Below are positions 1 to 8,196 of a stretch of 64,000 nt of DNA, one piece after another (the first letter of the stretch is position 1; each line of letters starts with the position of its first letter). Origin of the DNA: Halieaceae bacterium UBA5085 (lineage in GTDB: Bacteria > Pseudomonadota > Gammaproteobacteria > Pseudomonadales > Halieaceae); assembly GCA_002414665.1 (NCBI GenBank), contig DIAF01000015.1, positions 1-64,000 of the forward strand, in the 5' to 3' direction. The translations under genes were made by a program, and so were the position numbers. The notes beneath the pieces are model-generated. The model did no database searches, had not been told where the DNA came from, and saw nothing but the letters and a program-made list of their open reading frames with translations.

Positions 1-1851
1 CAGCCACGCGAGCTCCGCCTCCTGCATTTTGCCTGCTGGTTCCCGGTGGCGATATTCCTGCTCTACTGGGCGGCAAGTGGCTTTGATTATCGCGGACTCA
101 AGGAGCTGGACGGCCCCGCTCGCCTGCTGCTGTTCTGGCCCCTGGTCCTGTCGCTCAGCTGGTCGGGCCTGGGTGCCCGTGCTGTGTTCGCGGGCTTTGC
201 GTTGATGGCACTGGGTGCCGCGGTGCACGCCGTGGCCAGCCTGTTCTTCGCGGCTCCCCCATCGGCGGGGGAACCCATGCGTGCAGGGCTGTGGCTCAAC
301 CCCATCACCCTCGGCAACCTGTCGCTTCTGGCAGCTGCGGTGCTGCTGTCCGCTGCCCTGTACTGGCAGCGCTTGCAACACTCGCGTTATGCGGGTCTGG
401 CGCTGGTGCTGGCGGGTCTCGCGCTGGCCGCTGCACTGCTCACCCAAACCCGGAGCAATGTGTTGGCGCTGCCCGTCTTGCTGGCTGTTCTGTTGCCGCA
501 GATGCGTCCACCTCAGCGTGTTCTGGCGGTGCTTGCCGGGCTGGTATTTCTGGCGCTGACCGTGGTTGGCAACGCGCGCTTTCTGGAAACGGTGACCAGC
601 CTGCAGGCGGGAGATTTCGATGTGCAAACCGCTTCCCGACTGGCCATTTGGCGCATCGCCTGGGCCGAGTTTGTCGCCCATCCCTGGTTGGGCGCAGGCC
701 TCAATGCCTATCACGATGCGGTGCGGGCGGCGGCTGCGGCAGGCACGCTGGACCAGCCGCAGTTTGTGCTTGATTGCTGTGCCAGCCATGCCCACAACGA
801 CCTGTTGCAAAGCCTGGCGACCCGTGGGCTGCTCGGCGGCCTGAGCTGGCTGTTGCTGCTGCTGATTCCTCTGCGCGTCTTTGCGCGTCATCTGCGCGCG
901 CCGGAGCCGGCGGTCGCGTTTATCGCGTCAATTGGCGTGCTGCTGCCAGCAGGGTACGCCGTCTTCGGTCTCACCGAAGCCGTGTTCTCGCGCAGCGTCT
1001 TCATCACCTTTTATTTGCTGGCGCTGGCGGCCTGCGGCGCGGTGTTGGTGACCGAGTTGCGGCGCGCCTGCACGCGGCAGCGCGGCGTCAGCCTGTCGGT
1101 GATCGTGATCACCAAGAACGAAGAGGAGCATATCGGGGCCTGCCTTGCCTCTGTGGCCGCGATAGCCGATGAGATCATCGTGGTCGACAGTGGCAGCACC
1201 GACCGGACAGTGGCCGTCGCGCGCGAGCTTACGAGTCACGTGATCGAGACGGACTGGCCCGGCTTCGGCATACAGAAACAGCGAGCGCTGGCGCGCGCAA
1301 GCGGTGACTGGGTGCTGTCGATCGATGCGGACGAACGGGTGAGCCCCGGGCTGGCCGCGGAGATCAACCACGTGCTGGCGGCGCCGTCTGCGGATGCCTA
1401 CTGTCTGCCCTGGGCGGTGACCATCTATGGCACCCGGCTGGATTTTGGCCGCAGCGGTCGTGCACCACTACGCCTGTTTCGGCGCGAGGGGGTGCGTTTT
1501 TCCGATGCCCTGGTGCACGAAAAAATCCTGCTGCCGGCGGACCGCCGCGTGCGCACCTTGCGCGGTCGGCTGCTGCACTTTACCCACCGTGATTTCGGTC
1601 ATGCGCTGCAGAAGGGTGCCCAGTACGCCTGGTTGGGCGCGCAGGAAAAGCACCGCCAGGGTAAACGCGTGCGCTCGCTGGTCTACCCCACAGCCCGCGG
1701 CCTGCTGACTTTCGTACACGTGTATCTGTTGCGGCTGGGCTTTCTCGACGGGCAGGTGGGCTTTCTGTCAGCCGTGCTCTACGCCCAGGTGAGTTTCAAC
1801 AAATACGCCGGCCTGTGGACGCGGGATCGCCCGCGTTACGGCGCTGACTGA
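1..1851 (+). CDS. O-antigen ligase (Wzy_C/WaaL) fused to a family 2 glycosyltransferase, 5'-truncated
   Basis: The reading frame is open from base 1, so the gene starts upstream of the window; a GTG at 46 is an internal candidate only. The first ~340 residues form a polytopic inner-membrane protein with many hydrophobic segments. It has the O-antigen ligase/polymerase signature: an S-R-x-x-I-W stretch near 634-650, then H-P-W-L-G-A-G and a H-A-H-N-D-L-L-Q motif near 787-810. This family transfers undecaprenyl-linked glycan to lipid A-core in the periplasm. From about 1090 a second domain begins with S-V-I-V-I-T-K-N-E-E, followed by V-D-S-G-S-T-D and D-A-D-E-R, which are nucleotide-sugar and metal-binding motifs of GT2 enzymes of the WaaE/core glucosyltransferase type. 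Its 3' end overlaps the convergent next gene by 16 bases. The two activities are normally on separate proteins, and the GT2 domain would face the cytoplasm. Confidence 0.85.
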   Translation, partial: QPRELRLLHFACWFPVAIFLLYWAASGFDYRGLKELDGPARLLLFWPLVLSLSWSGLGARAVFAGFALMALGAAVHAVASLFFAAPPSAGEPMRAGLWLNPITLGNLSLLAAAVLLSAALYWQRLQHSRYAGLALVLAGLALAAALLTQTRSNVLALPVLLAVLLPQMRPPQRVLAVLAGLVFLALTVVGNARFLETVTSLQAGDFDVQTASRLAIWRIAWAEFVAHPWLGAGLNAYHDAVRAAAAAGTLDQPQFVLDCCASHAHNDLLQSLATRGLLGGLSWLLLLLIPLRVFARHLRAPEPAVAFIASIGVLLPAGYAVFGLTEAVFSRSVFITFYLLALAACGAVLVTELRRACTRQRGVSLSVIVITKNEEEHIGACLASVAAIADEIIVVDSGSTDRTVAVARELTSHVIETDWPGFGIQKQRALARASGDWVLSIDADERVSPGLAAEINHVLAAPSADAYCLPWAVTIYGTRLDFGRSGRAPLRLFRREGVRFSDALVHEKILLPADRRVRTLRGRLLHFTHRDFGHALQKGAQYAWLGAQEKHRQGKRVRSLVYPTARGLLTFVHVYLLRLGFLDGQVGFLSAVLYAQVSFNKYAGLWTRDRPRYGAD

Positions 1852-2951
1852 GCCGTAGCGGCCAGCGCCTTGCGCAGTCGGCGGCGCATCTTCAGCTTGC
1901 GCCACAGGTTCAGCGGTTTGGGTTTGGGCGGCGGCCCGGCAGCCAGGGCCTCATCGACTGCATCCAGTACTCTGGCACTGGCATGACCATCGGTAAACGC
2001 GTGCAGTTCTGTGCACAGTGCCCGGGCTGCCGCCAGCAGTGCCGGTGGCCGTTCCAGCGCTCGCGCCAGCGCGGGTTCCAGGGCATCCACCTCCTGTACA
2101 TCCAGCAACCAGGGCCCGGCCATGCGGCTGCGGTAGGTCACTACCGGCCGGTCGAGGAACATGAATTCGAACATGATGGAGGAGGTGTCGCAGAGCATGA
2201 CATCAGCCTCTGGGAGAATCGGCAACAGATCCGCGTTGCTCTCCACGAAGCGCAGGTTGGGCCCGCTCATTTCCCGATAGCGCTGGACGATCTGCGGGTC
2301 CATTTTCGGGTGCAGGGTAACAATGAAGCGCCACTTGCCGGAGTCTGCCAGCCGGGCGATCACACCCGCCAGCGCGGGTGCCGAGGTGATGGCGCGGCTG
2401 AAGGTGGATGCGTAGAAGACCACCGGGGGCTCATCGCTGGCGCGCAGGCGCTGCCCGGCAGGCGTGCCTGAAGCAAACAGTGGGTCCAGTTTCGGCCAGC
2501 CGGTGCGGGCAACGCGGAAGTGCCCGTGTTGTGCCGCCAGCGCCGAGAATTTCTGCGTGTCGTTGCTGGCATGCGTGCAATAGAGGTCGAACCAGCCGCG
2601 AATGGTGTAATGGTCGCTGGCGTCCTCCGTGGCATGCCCGCGCTTGTTGCGCGCCAGGCCATGAAACACCTCCACCTTGATGCCGGGGAGAAAGTGGGGC
2701 ACCCAGTCGCCGGGTACAAACGTAGCCACCGCAGGATAGGCGCGCGCTTCTTCAAGCGTGCGTAGCAGGTGCTCGTCAGCCTGCAGCGGCGCAGTGCTGC
2801 AGCCGGCGACAAACCAGGCTGCCTCGTCGCCGCGGCGACGGATTTCGGCCTGCAGCGGACGCAGTATGGAGTAGGCGTAGGGCTGGTTGACGAAGAACAG
2901 GTAGTGGCGCATGCGGGCGTCGGTGTCGGGTGGGGTGGGCCAGTTTAGCAC
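1836..2951 (-). CDS. CDP-glycerol glycerophosphotransferase-like protein
   Basis: This 371-residue protein resembles the Glyphos_transf family (TagB/TagF-like enzymes and their Gram-negative relatives). Those enzymes transfer polyol phosphate from CDP-activated donors to surface glycans. Supporting motifs are V-F-H-G-L-A-R-N-K-R-G near residue 95 and the late D-V-M-L-C-D-T-S-S-I-M-F-E-F signature, which matches the D-x-S-S-x-x-F-E nucleotide-binding element of the family. There is no signal peptide or membrane helix, so it should act on the cytoplasmic face. An internal ATG at 2912 (M-R-H-Y-L-F-F) is an equally plausible start, because neither start has a convincing ribosome site. It lies 6 bases after the acyltransferase gene on the same strand, so co-transcription is likely. 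The exact substrate is not known; modification of the LPS core or a capsule-like glycan is inferred. Confidence 0.7.
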   Translation of the reverse strand: MLNWPTPPDTDARMRHYLFFVNQPYAYSILRPLQAEIRRRGDEAAWFVAGCSTAPLQADEHLLRTLEEARAYPAVATFVPGDWVPHFLPGIKVEVFHGLARNKRGHATEDASDHYTIRGWFDLYCTHASNDTQKFSALAAQHGHFRVARTGWPKLDPLFASGTPAGQRLRASDEPPVVFYASTFSRAITSAPALAGVIARLADSGKWRFIVTLHPKMDPQIVQRYREMSGPNLRFVESNADLLPILPEADVMLCDTSSIMFEFMFLDRPVVTYRSRMAGPWLLDVQEVDALEPALARALERPPALLAAARALCTELHAFTDGHASARVLDAVDEALAAGPPPKPKPLNLWRKLKMRRRLRKALAATAQSAP

Positions 2952-2957
2952 ACGGCG

Positions 2958-3872
2958 TCACGGCGCCTTGCGGTAGGGATCCGGCTGGCCGGGCGGGCGA
3001 TGACGAAAGCGTTTGTATTCCCACTGGTACTGCTCGGGCGCCTCGCGCACACAGGCTTCCACCGAGCGATTGAGTGCGCTCGTTGCCACCACGGGGTCCG
3101 GGTCGGCCATGCCTTCCTCGCAACGCCGCACGATCAGGCGAAAGCCACGGCTGTCTGGCAGGCGTTGGCACCAGGTCATCAGGGGCACCGCGCCGGATTT
3201 TTGCAGCAGTTTGCTCACCAATGTCATGGTGCGCACCTCCATGCCGAAAAACGGGGCATAGGCGCTGCCGGCGGAACGGGGGCTCTGGTCCGGCAGAATG
3301 CCTGAGACCTCCCCTTCGCGCAGCAGGGCGATAAGCCGCGCCAGTCCGCGGCGATCTCCGGGAACATACTCTCCGCCGAAGCGGCCCCGGCACGCCGTCA
3401 TGTAGTCTTCGAAGCCGGGTAGCGACGGCGGACTGTAGAGCGCAGCCATCCGGTAGCGGGAGGAAAAGTACAGCCCGCAGAGCTCCCAGTTCCCGAGATG
3501 TGGGGCAAGCAGCAGCAGGCCCTTGCCGCCAGCTCTTGCCTCGGTGAGCAGTTCCTCCCCTTCAATCTCCTGCACCAGCTCCAGGCAGCGCTCCACTGGC
3601 CACTCCCAGATCAGCGGAATTTCCAGCGCTACCCGGCCGGTATGCTCGAGGCTCTGTCGCGCCAGGGCCTTGCGCTCGCGCTCGCCGAGCTCGGGGTAGG
3701 CAATGGCGAGATTGATGTGGGTCACCCGGCTGGAACGGTTTGGCAAGCGGCTCATAAGGCCGCCCAGCAGGGCGCCGATGCGCTGGGCGCTGGCCAGACT
3801 CAGGCGGGCGAGCAGGCGAATCAGTGCGATCAGCAGGGTTGCACGGGTCAATGCCATATAGCGTATGCTCAA
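2958..3872 (-). CDS. LpxL/HtrB-family lipid A acyltransferase-like protein (copy 1)
   Basis: This 304-residue protein belongs to the lysophospholipid/lipid A acyltransferase family, inner-membrane enzymes that add secondary acyl chains to Kdo-lipid A. It has an N-terminal hydrophobic segment (about residues 8-30). It also has the catalytic H-x4-E box as A-P-H-L-G-N-W-E and the downstream D-Q-S-P-R...A-P-F-F-G element with conserved phenylalanines. The length matches LpxL (about 305). It is followed 6 bases later by the CDP-glycerol transferase-like gene and preceded by a second, divergent family member. The best-known bacterial arrangement has two such enzymes (LpxL and LpxM). Which acyl chain each adds cannot be told from sequence alone, and some family members act on ornithine lipids or other acceptors. 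Confidence 0.85.
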   Translation of the reverse strand: MSIRYMALTRATLLIALIRLLARLSLASAQRIGALLGGLMSRLPNRSSRVTHINLAIAYPELGERERKALARQSLEHTGRVALEIPLIWEWPVERCLELVQEIEGEELLTEARAGGKGLLLLAPHLGNWELCGLYFSSRYRMAALYSPPSLPGFEDYMTACRGRFGGEYVPGDRRGLARLIALLREGEVSGILPDQSPRSAGSAYAPFFGMEVRTMTLVSKLLQKSGAVPLMTWCQRLPDSRGFRLIVRRCEEGMADPDPVVATSALNRSVEACVREAPEQYQWEYKRFRHRPPGQPDPYRKAP

Positions 3873-3917
3873 ACAGTGCCGACAGGGTGCAACGCTATCA
3901 CCGTGGAGCGCGTCACG

Positions 3918-4880
3918 CTAACGCTCCCTGCAATAGGGGTCGGCATCCTGGGGGCTGGGGCGGGTCTTGAAGCGTCGGTGCATCCACAGGTATTGCTCCG
4001 GATGACGGCGCACCTCCCGTTCGATGGTGGCGTTGACCAGGCTTGCATCGGCCTCGTCGTCACCGGAAGGGAAGTGCTCCAGCGGCGGATGGAAGTAGAT
4101 GTCGTAGCCGGGCACACCGTCGCTGCGGCGAAAATGACTGAAGGGCATGACTGCACAGCCGCTGCGCTCGGCAATGCGGGACGTCGCGGTGATGGAAGCG
4201 GTTTCGACGCCAAAGAAGGGGGCGAAAACGATGCCCTTGCGGCCATAATCCTGGTCGGTGGCGTACCATACCGTGCGGTTTGCCCGCAGCTGTCGCAGCA
4301 GGCCACGCAGGTCCTTGGCCGACAGCGCCACCCCGTAGCGGCGCTCGCGGGCGCGGGTCATCACGGCATTGAGCAGGGCGTTGTTGTGGTCGCGTTGCAT
4401 GACGTCTGCTTCGACAAATTCAGTCACCAGGGTGCCGCACAGATCCAGCGAACTGTAATGTCCACCGAGTGCCAGAATGCCCTTGCCCTGCGCCAGCGCC
4501 CGTTCAACGTGCTCCAGGCCGTACACCCGTGTCTGCGGCAGGAACGCGGCCGGGTCACGAAACCAGGCGAGGCCGATCTCCAGAATGCCGATGCCATTGG
4601 AGTGAAAGGCGCGCCGTACCAGGCTTGCCTGCTCCCCCGCGCTCAGTTCCGGAAAGCACAGGCGAATGTTGACTTCGGCGATGTGCCTGCGGCGCGGCAG
4701 GGCCCGGTAGGCCAGTTCTCCCACGCCCTTGCCCAGCCACCACTGCGCCCGGAGCGGCAGCCGTGACAGCAGCCACATCAGCCCGATCAACAACCAGGTC
4801 GGCCACCAGCGGGGGTGCAGGTAACTGCCGTAGCGCGTGTCGCGGATGCGTTGCCGTGGGGTGCTCACGTGGTGGCACAC
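3918..4880 (-). CDS. LpxL/LpxM-family lipid A acyltransferase-like protein (copy 2)
   Basis: This is a second acyltransferase of the lipid A late-acyltransferase family, 320 residues. It has a transmembrane segment near residues 28-45, the catalytic H-x4-D box as G-G-H-Y-S-S-L-D, and the family element D-Q-D-Y-G...F-A-P-F-F-G-V. The catalytic aspartate here versus glutamate in copy 1 shows the two are not a recent duplication. The start is uncertain: GTG at 4880 and GTG at 4868 are both possible, and both have weak ribosome sites. It is transcribed away from waaA, whose product makes the Kdo-lipid A on which LpxL enzymes act. The 45-base gap to copy 1 suggests one transcript. Confidence 0.87.
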   Translation of the reverse strand: MCHHVSTPRQRIRDTRYGSYLHPRWWPTWLLIGLMWLLSRLPLRAQWWLGKGVGELAYRALPRRRHIAEVNIRLCFPELSAGEQASLVRRAFHSNGIGILEIGLAWFRDPAAFLPQTRVYGLEHVERALAQGKGILALGGHYSSLDLCGTLVTEFVEADVMQRDHNNALLNAVMTRARERRYGVALSAKDLRGLLRQLRANRTVWYATDQDYGRKGIVFAPFFGVETASITATSRIAERSGCAVMPFSHFRRSDGVPGYDIYFHPPLEHFPSGDDEADASLVNATIEREVRRHPEQYLWMHRRFKTRPSPQDADPYCRER

Positions 4881-4904
4881 TCTCAGTCATTGAACGGAGC
4901 CGGG

Positions 4905-4972
4905 AGTTTAACAGCCCTGCGGGGTCAGGCGGGAATAGTTCTGCGGCAGCGGGCGCGGGCATTGGGTAGAAT
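4905..4972. promoter_or_regulatory. Divergent promoter region between the acyltransferase genes and waaA
   Basis: On the minus strand T-G-T-T-A-A-A-C-T (4913 to 4905) is an extended -10-like element for the acyltransferase genes. On the plus strand TAGAAT at 4967-4972 is a -10-like hexamer for waaA. No good -35 is seen for either, so these are weak calls. Confidence 0.3.
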
Positions 4973-5000
4973 GCGGGCTGTCCTGTGTTTCGGAATTGCC

Positions 5001-6302
5001 ATGCTGCGCGCGTTGTATTCTTTCGTGTTTCGCCTTGCACTGCCCCTGGTGTTGCTGCAGCTGTGGTGGGCGAGCCGGGGTAATGCCGCCCTGCGCGGCA
5101 ACTGGCGCGAGCGTCTCGGCTGGGTGGCCCCGGCCCCCGGCCCCGTCATCTGGGTACACGCCGTGTCCGTGGGTGAGACCATCGCCGCCGCGCCCCTGGT
5201 CGATGCCCTGCTGCGGCGCCACCCCGGTTGCCGTATCCTCATGACCGCCATGACCGCCACCGGTTCGGCGCGGGCCCGGGCCCTGTTCGGTGACCGCATA
5301 CAGTATGCGTTTTCCCCGTATGACACGCCGGGCGCGGTATCACGGTTCCTGGACAGGGCGCGTCCGGCCGCCCTGATCATCATGGAAACCGAGCTGTGGC
5401 CGAACATGGTGGCCCTGACAGAGGAGCGCGGAATTCCCGTGGCGCTGGTGAATGCCAGGCTGTCGGAGCGCTCGGCGCGGGGCTATCGGCGCATCGCCGG
5501 GCTGGTGCACCCCATGGTCGCGCAGCTTGCCTGGATTGCCGCGCAGGGTGCGGACGATGCGCGGCGTTTTCGGGAAATCGGCGCTTCCGGCGAGCGGGTG
5601 TCGGTGACCGGCAGTATCAAGTTCGATGTGGTGGTCGACACTGTATTGCGCGCGTCGGCGCTGAGCTTGCGTCGCCAGCTGGGCGAATCCCGTCCGGTGT
5701 GGATAGCGGCCAGTACCCACGACGGGGAGGACGAGCAGATTCTCGCCGCGCACCGGCGGGTGCTGGAGCGCTGGCCCGAGGCCCTGCTGATGCTGGTGCC
5801 GCGTCACCCGGAACGTTTCGAGGCTGTTGCCCAGCGGGTACAGGCGGACGGCTTCCCACTGGTCCGGCGCTCCGCAGGCGGGGACAACGCCCTGGCGCCA
5901 GGCACCCAGGTGTATCTGGGTGACACGATGGGCGAACTGCTGCTGCTTTACGGCGCGGCGGATATCGCCTTTGTGGCAGGTTCGCTGATTCAGCGCGGTG
6001 GGCACAACCCGCTTGAACCGGCGGCCTGGGGTATGCCTGTGCTGGCAGGCCCCCACGTCTTCAACTTCGAAGCGATCTACGCCGCATTGGATGAGGCCGG
6101 TGGCCTGGTGCCGGTGACAGGCGCCGACAGCCTGGCCAGCGCCGTGCAGGCCCTGTTTGCCGACAGTGACCTGCGGCGGCGGACAGGCGCTTGTGCCCTG
6201 GCCCTCATTGAAGCCAACCGTGGGCCGCTGGAGGCTGTGTTGCAGGGGCTGGCGCAACGGCTGCCGGTGCTAGGTGCGAGCCCCCAGGGCCGGAGCCCCT
6301 AA
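5001..6302 (+). CDS. waaA: 3-deoxy-D-manno-octulosonic acid (Kdo) transferase
   Basis: WaaA (KdtA) transfers Kdo from CMP-Kdo to lipid IVA on the cytoplasmic face of the inner membrane, an essential step in LPS assembly. The 433-residue product has the N-terminal membrane anchor (about residues 5-23) and W-V-H-A-V-S-V-G-E. It also has M-E-T-E-L-W-P-N, V-N-A-R-L-S-E-R-S and the C-terminal G-G-H-N-P-L-E-P nucleotide-binding motif, all hallmarks of GT30 enzymes. Length agrees with E. coli WaaA (425). The ATG at 5001 is chosen because the family begins immediately before the L-x-x-F-x-F-R-L-A-L-P anchor; upstream codons in the same frame lie in the divergent promoter region. Its 3' end overlaps the convergent next gene by 4 bases. 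Confidence 0.96.
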   Translation: MLRALYSFVFRLALPLVLLQLWWASRGNAALRGNWRERLGWVAPAPGPVIWVHAVSVGETIAAAPLVDALLRRHPGCRILMTAMTATGSARARALFGDRIQYAFSPYDTPGAVSRFLDRARPAALIIMETELWPNMVALTEERGIPVALVNARLSERSARGYRRIAGLVHPMVAQLAWIAAQGADDARRFREIGASGERVSVTGSIKFDVVVDTVLRASALSLRRQLGESRPVWIAASTHDGEDEQILAAHRRVLERWPEALLMLVPRHPERFEAVAQRVQADGFPLVRRSAGGDNALAPGTQVYLGDTMGELLLLYGAADIAFVAGSLIQRGGHNPLEPAAWGMPVLAGPHVFNFEAIYAALDEAGGLVPVTGADSLASAVQALFADSDLRRRTGACALALIEANRGPLEAVLQGLAQRLPVLGASPQGRSP

Positions 6303-6820
6303 AGGCTGCCGATCAGGGCCTCGCGCAGGGCCGGGCGGCTGGTATCGGGCGAGAGCCAGATGGCAACGAAATGCTCTCCGAAGTCAGCATCGTCAATGAC
6401 GCCCAGTGCTTCATTGTTGAAAAAGAACGTGCTGCGGTTATCTGCATCGATCTCCAGCGCTATCACATCGTTCTTGCCCACATCCGGCCACAGGGTGGCG
6501 AGCTGTTGCAGCCACTGATCGCGGTGTTCGTGTGACAGTTGCAGGTGATCCCACTCTTCGCCGGTGCGCTGTACCAGGGCCTTCGCCTCGAAATCACGGA
6601 GGTACTGGATTTCCAGACGTAATGGCCGCTGGTCGGGCTCGTAGCGGCCGTTGGCGGTGTACAGCCTGGAGTCGTAGACCGACCAGAACATGACGTTGAG
6701 GCGCGCCTCGCCCACCAGCTGCAGGCTACCTGTATGCGGAGTGTCGCTGGCAGATGTCGCGCCCGGCACCGCGAGGGCGCAGGCAAGGCTGACTAGAAGG
6801 CTCGTGCACAGGCGTTTCAT
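6299..6820 (-). CDS. Exported chalcone isomerase-like domain protein
   Basis: This 173-residue protein has a clear Sec signal peptide (M-K-R-L-C-T-S-L-L-V..., cleavage near A-T-S-A, residue 24). The mature domain resembles the bacterial chalcone-isomerase-like family: G-E-A-R-L-N-V-M-F-W-S-V-Y-D-S-R-L-Y followed by L-E-I-Q-Y-L-R-D-F, ending with F-V-A-I-W-L-S-P-D-T. Bacterial members are not known to act on chalcones and are thought to bind fatty acids or lipids. It probably sits in the periplasm. It follows the DUF2878 gene by 7 bases on the same strand, a pairing often seen beside cyclopropane-fatty-acid and membrane-lipid genes. The cellular role is not established. Confidence 0.75.
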   Translation of the reverse strand: MKRLCTSLLVSLACALAVPGATSASDTPHTGSLQLVGEARLNVMFWSVYDSRLYTANGRYEPDQRPLRLEIQYLRDFEAKALVQRTGEEWDHLQLSHEHRDQWLQQLATLWPDVGKNDVIALEIDADNRSTFFFNNEALGVIDDADFGEHFVAIWLSPDTSRPALREALIGSL

Positions 6821-6827
6821 GGGTTTG

Positions 6828-7379
6828 CTACTCCTTGGCCTGAAAGAAACGTTGCTGCAGGTAGTATAGCGCGGGCAGGGTGAGCGACCAGATTGCGCTC
6901 ATGGTGAGCAGGCTCTGCCACAGCGGCCAGCCGAATTCCACGGCCCCGAGCCGGCTGCCCGCATAGTAATTGAATGGCAGCACAAGTGCGCCGGCGGCGG
7001 CTGTCAACCATGGGCGGCTGGCGAAGAACACGAGGCTCCGACCCAGGGTGGTGGCGAATGCCAGCCACAACCCACAGAGCCACAGGGGCAGGAGGACACC
7101 GCCAGGGAACCGGAACATACCCAGCGCGCTGAGGCTGGCATCCACCGCCATGCCTATACCGCCCAGCAGGGCAAGTTGGCGGAACTCGCGGCGTCGCAGT
7201 GGCACCAGGGCGAAATGCAGCCCGATCAACCCGAGGGTGACGGCCAGCAGGATATCCTGGCCAAGCACCGCACAGAACCAGGTGGTCTGAAACCACAGGG
7301 CGTTGAACCACGCCTTCTCGGTAAGCTGGCGGGCGAAGGGTAGCGGTACTGTCGAGCTGTCGGCGACGGGGTTGCTCAT
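6828..7379 (-). CDS. DUF2878 family inner-membrane protein
   Basis: This is a 183-residue hydrophobic protein with about five predicted transmembrane segments and the DUF2878 pattern: an N-terminal N-A-L-W-F-Q-T-T-W-F, a central G-M-A-V-D-A-S-L-S...G-x-F-R-F-P and a late L-P-F-N-Y-Y-A-G segment. The function of DUF2878 is unknown. Its stop lies 7 bases before the chalcone isomerase-like gene, so both are probably translated from one transcript. No upstream cyclopropane synthase gene, its frequent partner elsewhere, is seen here. Confidence 0.75.
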   Translation of the reverse strand: MSNPVADSSTVPLPFARQLTEKAWFNALWFQTTWFCAVLGQDILLAVTLGLIGLHFALVPLRRREFRQLALLGGIGMAVDASLSALGMFRFPGGVLLPLWLCGLWLAFATTLGRSLVFFASRPWLTAAAGALVLPFNYYAGSRLGAVEFGWPLWQSLLTMSAIWSLTLPALYYLQQRFFQAKE

Positions 7380-7443
7380 GCGGGTAATCCCACGTGATGG
7401 GTGCCTTGTTACGCCGCACCCCGGCCGCCGGATCAGCCTGCTG

Positions 7444-8028
7444 TCAGTGGCTTGGCTTGCTGCCGTGCACGCCCAGGTAGTGGGAACTCAGGGTGGGGGT
7501 GGCGGCCAGCGGTTCGTTGATCTCGTAGAGACGCTCGTAGCGGGTCTCGCGGATCAGCCAGCGGCCGTCCTCCTTGACGTAGCGGTCCCAGTACAGAGCA
7601 GTACCGGTGGTCAATGACTTGTATTCCAGCTGCCACATGTGGTCTGCAAGATACCAGATGCCGGTAGCCTCGCTGGCGCTGAGAATCTGGATTTCAGGCT
7701 GGTGGCCGTTGTGGTGTCCGATCGTGCCCGCATTAAAGGCACCGCCGATGTTGGCCAGGTAGTCATCGCGGCCGTTCACCTTCCACTCGTAGGTGCCGCC
7801 CTTGAAGTGCACCTCAACATCCTTGTGGAATAGCGGTGCCAGTTCTTCCAGGTTCGCGGTGTCGATGCAGCGGAAGTAGGCGTGCTTGAGCTGTTTGATC
7901 GCTTCCAGATCCATGAGCTGCTGAATATTGCGACGCAGACCTTCGATATCGGTCCCTGTGGCTTCCAGTGGCAGCCCTTCTTTGATGCCCATGGTGGTCT
8001 TGTTCAGTTTCTGGCGTTCTGTACTCAT
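7444..8028 (-). CDS. SnoaL/NTF2-like protein, unknown substrate
   Basis: This 194-residue protein has a SnoaL-like (NTF2 fold) domain. The pattern runs from L-M-D-L-E-A-I-K-Q-L-K-H-A-Y-F-R, through H-K-D-V-E-V-H-F, and on to T-G-I-W-Y-L-A-D-H-M-W and Y-W-D-R-Y-V-K-E-D-G-R-W-L-I. Such domains form a cone-shaped pocket and include polyketide cyclases, ketosteroid isomerases and small dehydratases. The ATG at 8028 is chosen because a strong GGGGAG ribosome site lies 5-10 bases upstream. About 35 residues of low-complexity N-terminus precede the domain. The gene stands alone between DUF2878 and the aminotransferase gene. The presence of several lipid and steroid-type genes in the window fits a role in CoA-ester or steroid catabolism, but this is inference. 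Confidence 0.7.
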   Translation of the reverse strand: MSTERQKLNKTTMGIKEGLPLEATGTDIEGLRRNIQQLMDLEAIKQLKHAYFRCIDTANLEELAPLFHKDVEVHFKGGTYEWKVNGRDDYLANIGGAFNAGTIGHHNGHQPEIQILSASEATGIWYLADHMWQLEYKSLTTGTALYWDRYVKEDGRWLIRETRYERLYEINEPLAATPTLSSHYLGVHGSKPSH

Positions 8029-8196
8029 GTTGCTCTCCCCGGGTTTATTGTCGTTATGCCGCAGTCTAAGCGGCGTGCAGTCGGGGGTCACCACGGGGGA
8101 GGCTGAATAGTTAGGCCTGCTGCGGACATCTGCCGCCCCGGACCGGATCGTCAGGGTCCCGCCCGCGCGATAACCGGCACCCGTGGCGGCTTGCGC

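Noticed and set aside
3498..4766. A 422-codon plus-strand open frame opposite both lipid A acyltransferase genes.
   Set aside because: It spans the stop and start of two real genes on the other strand and shows no protein family signature.
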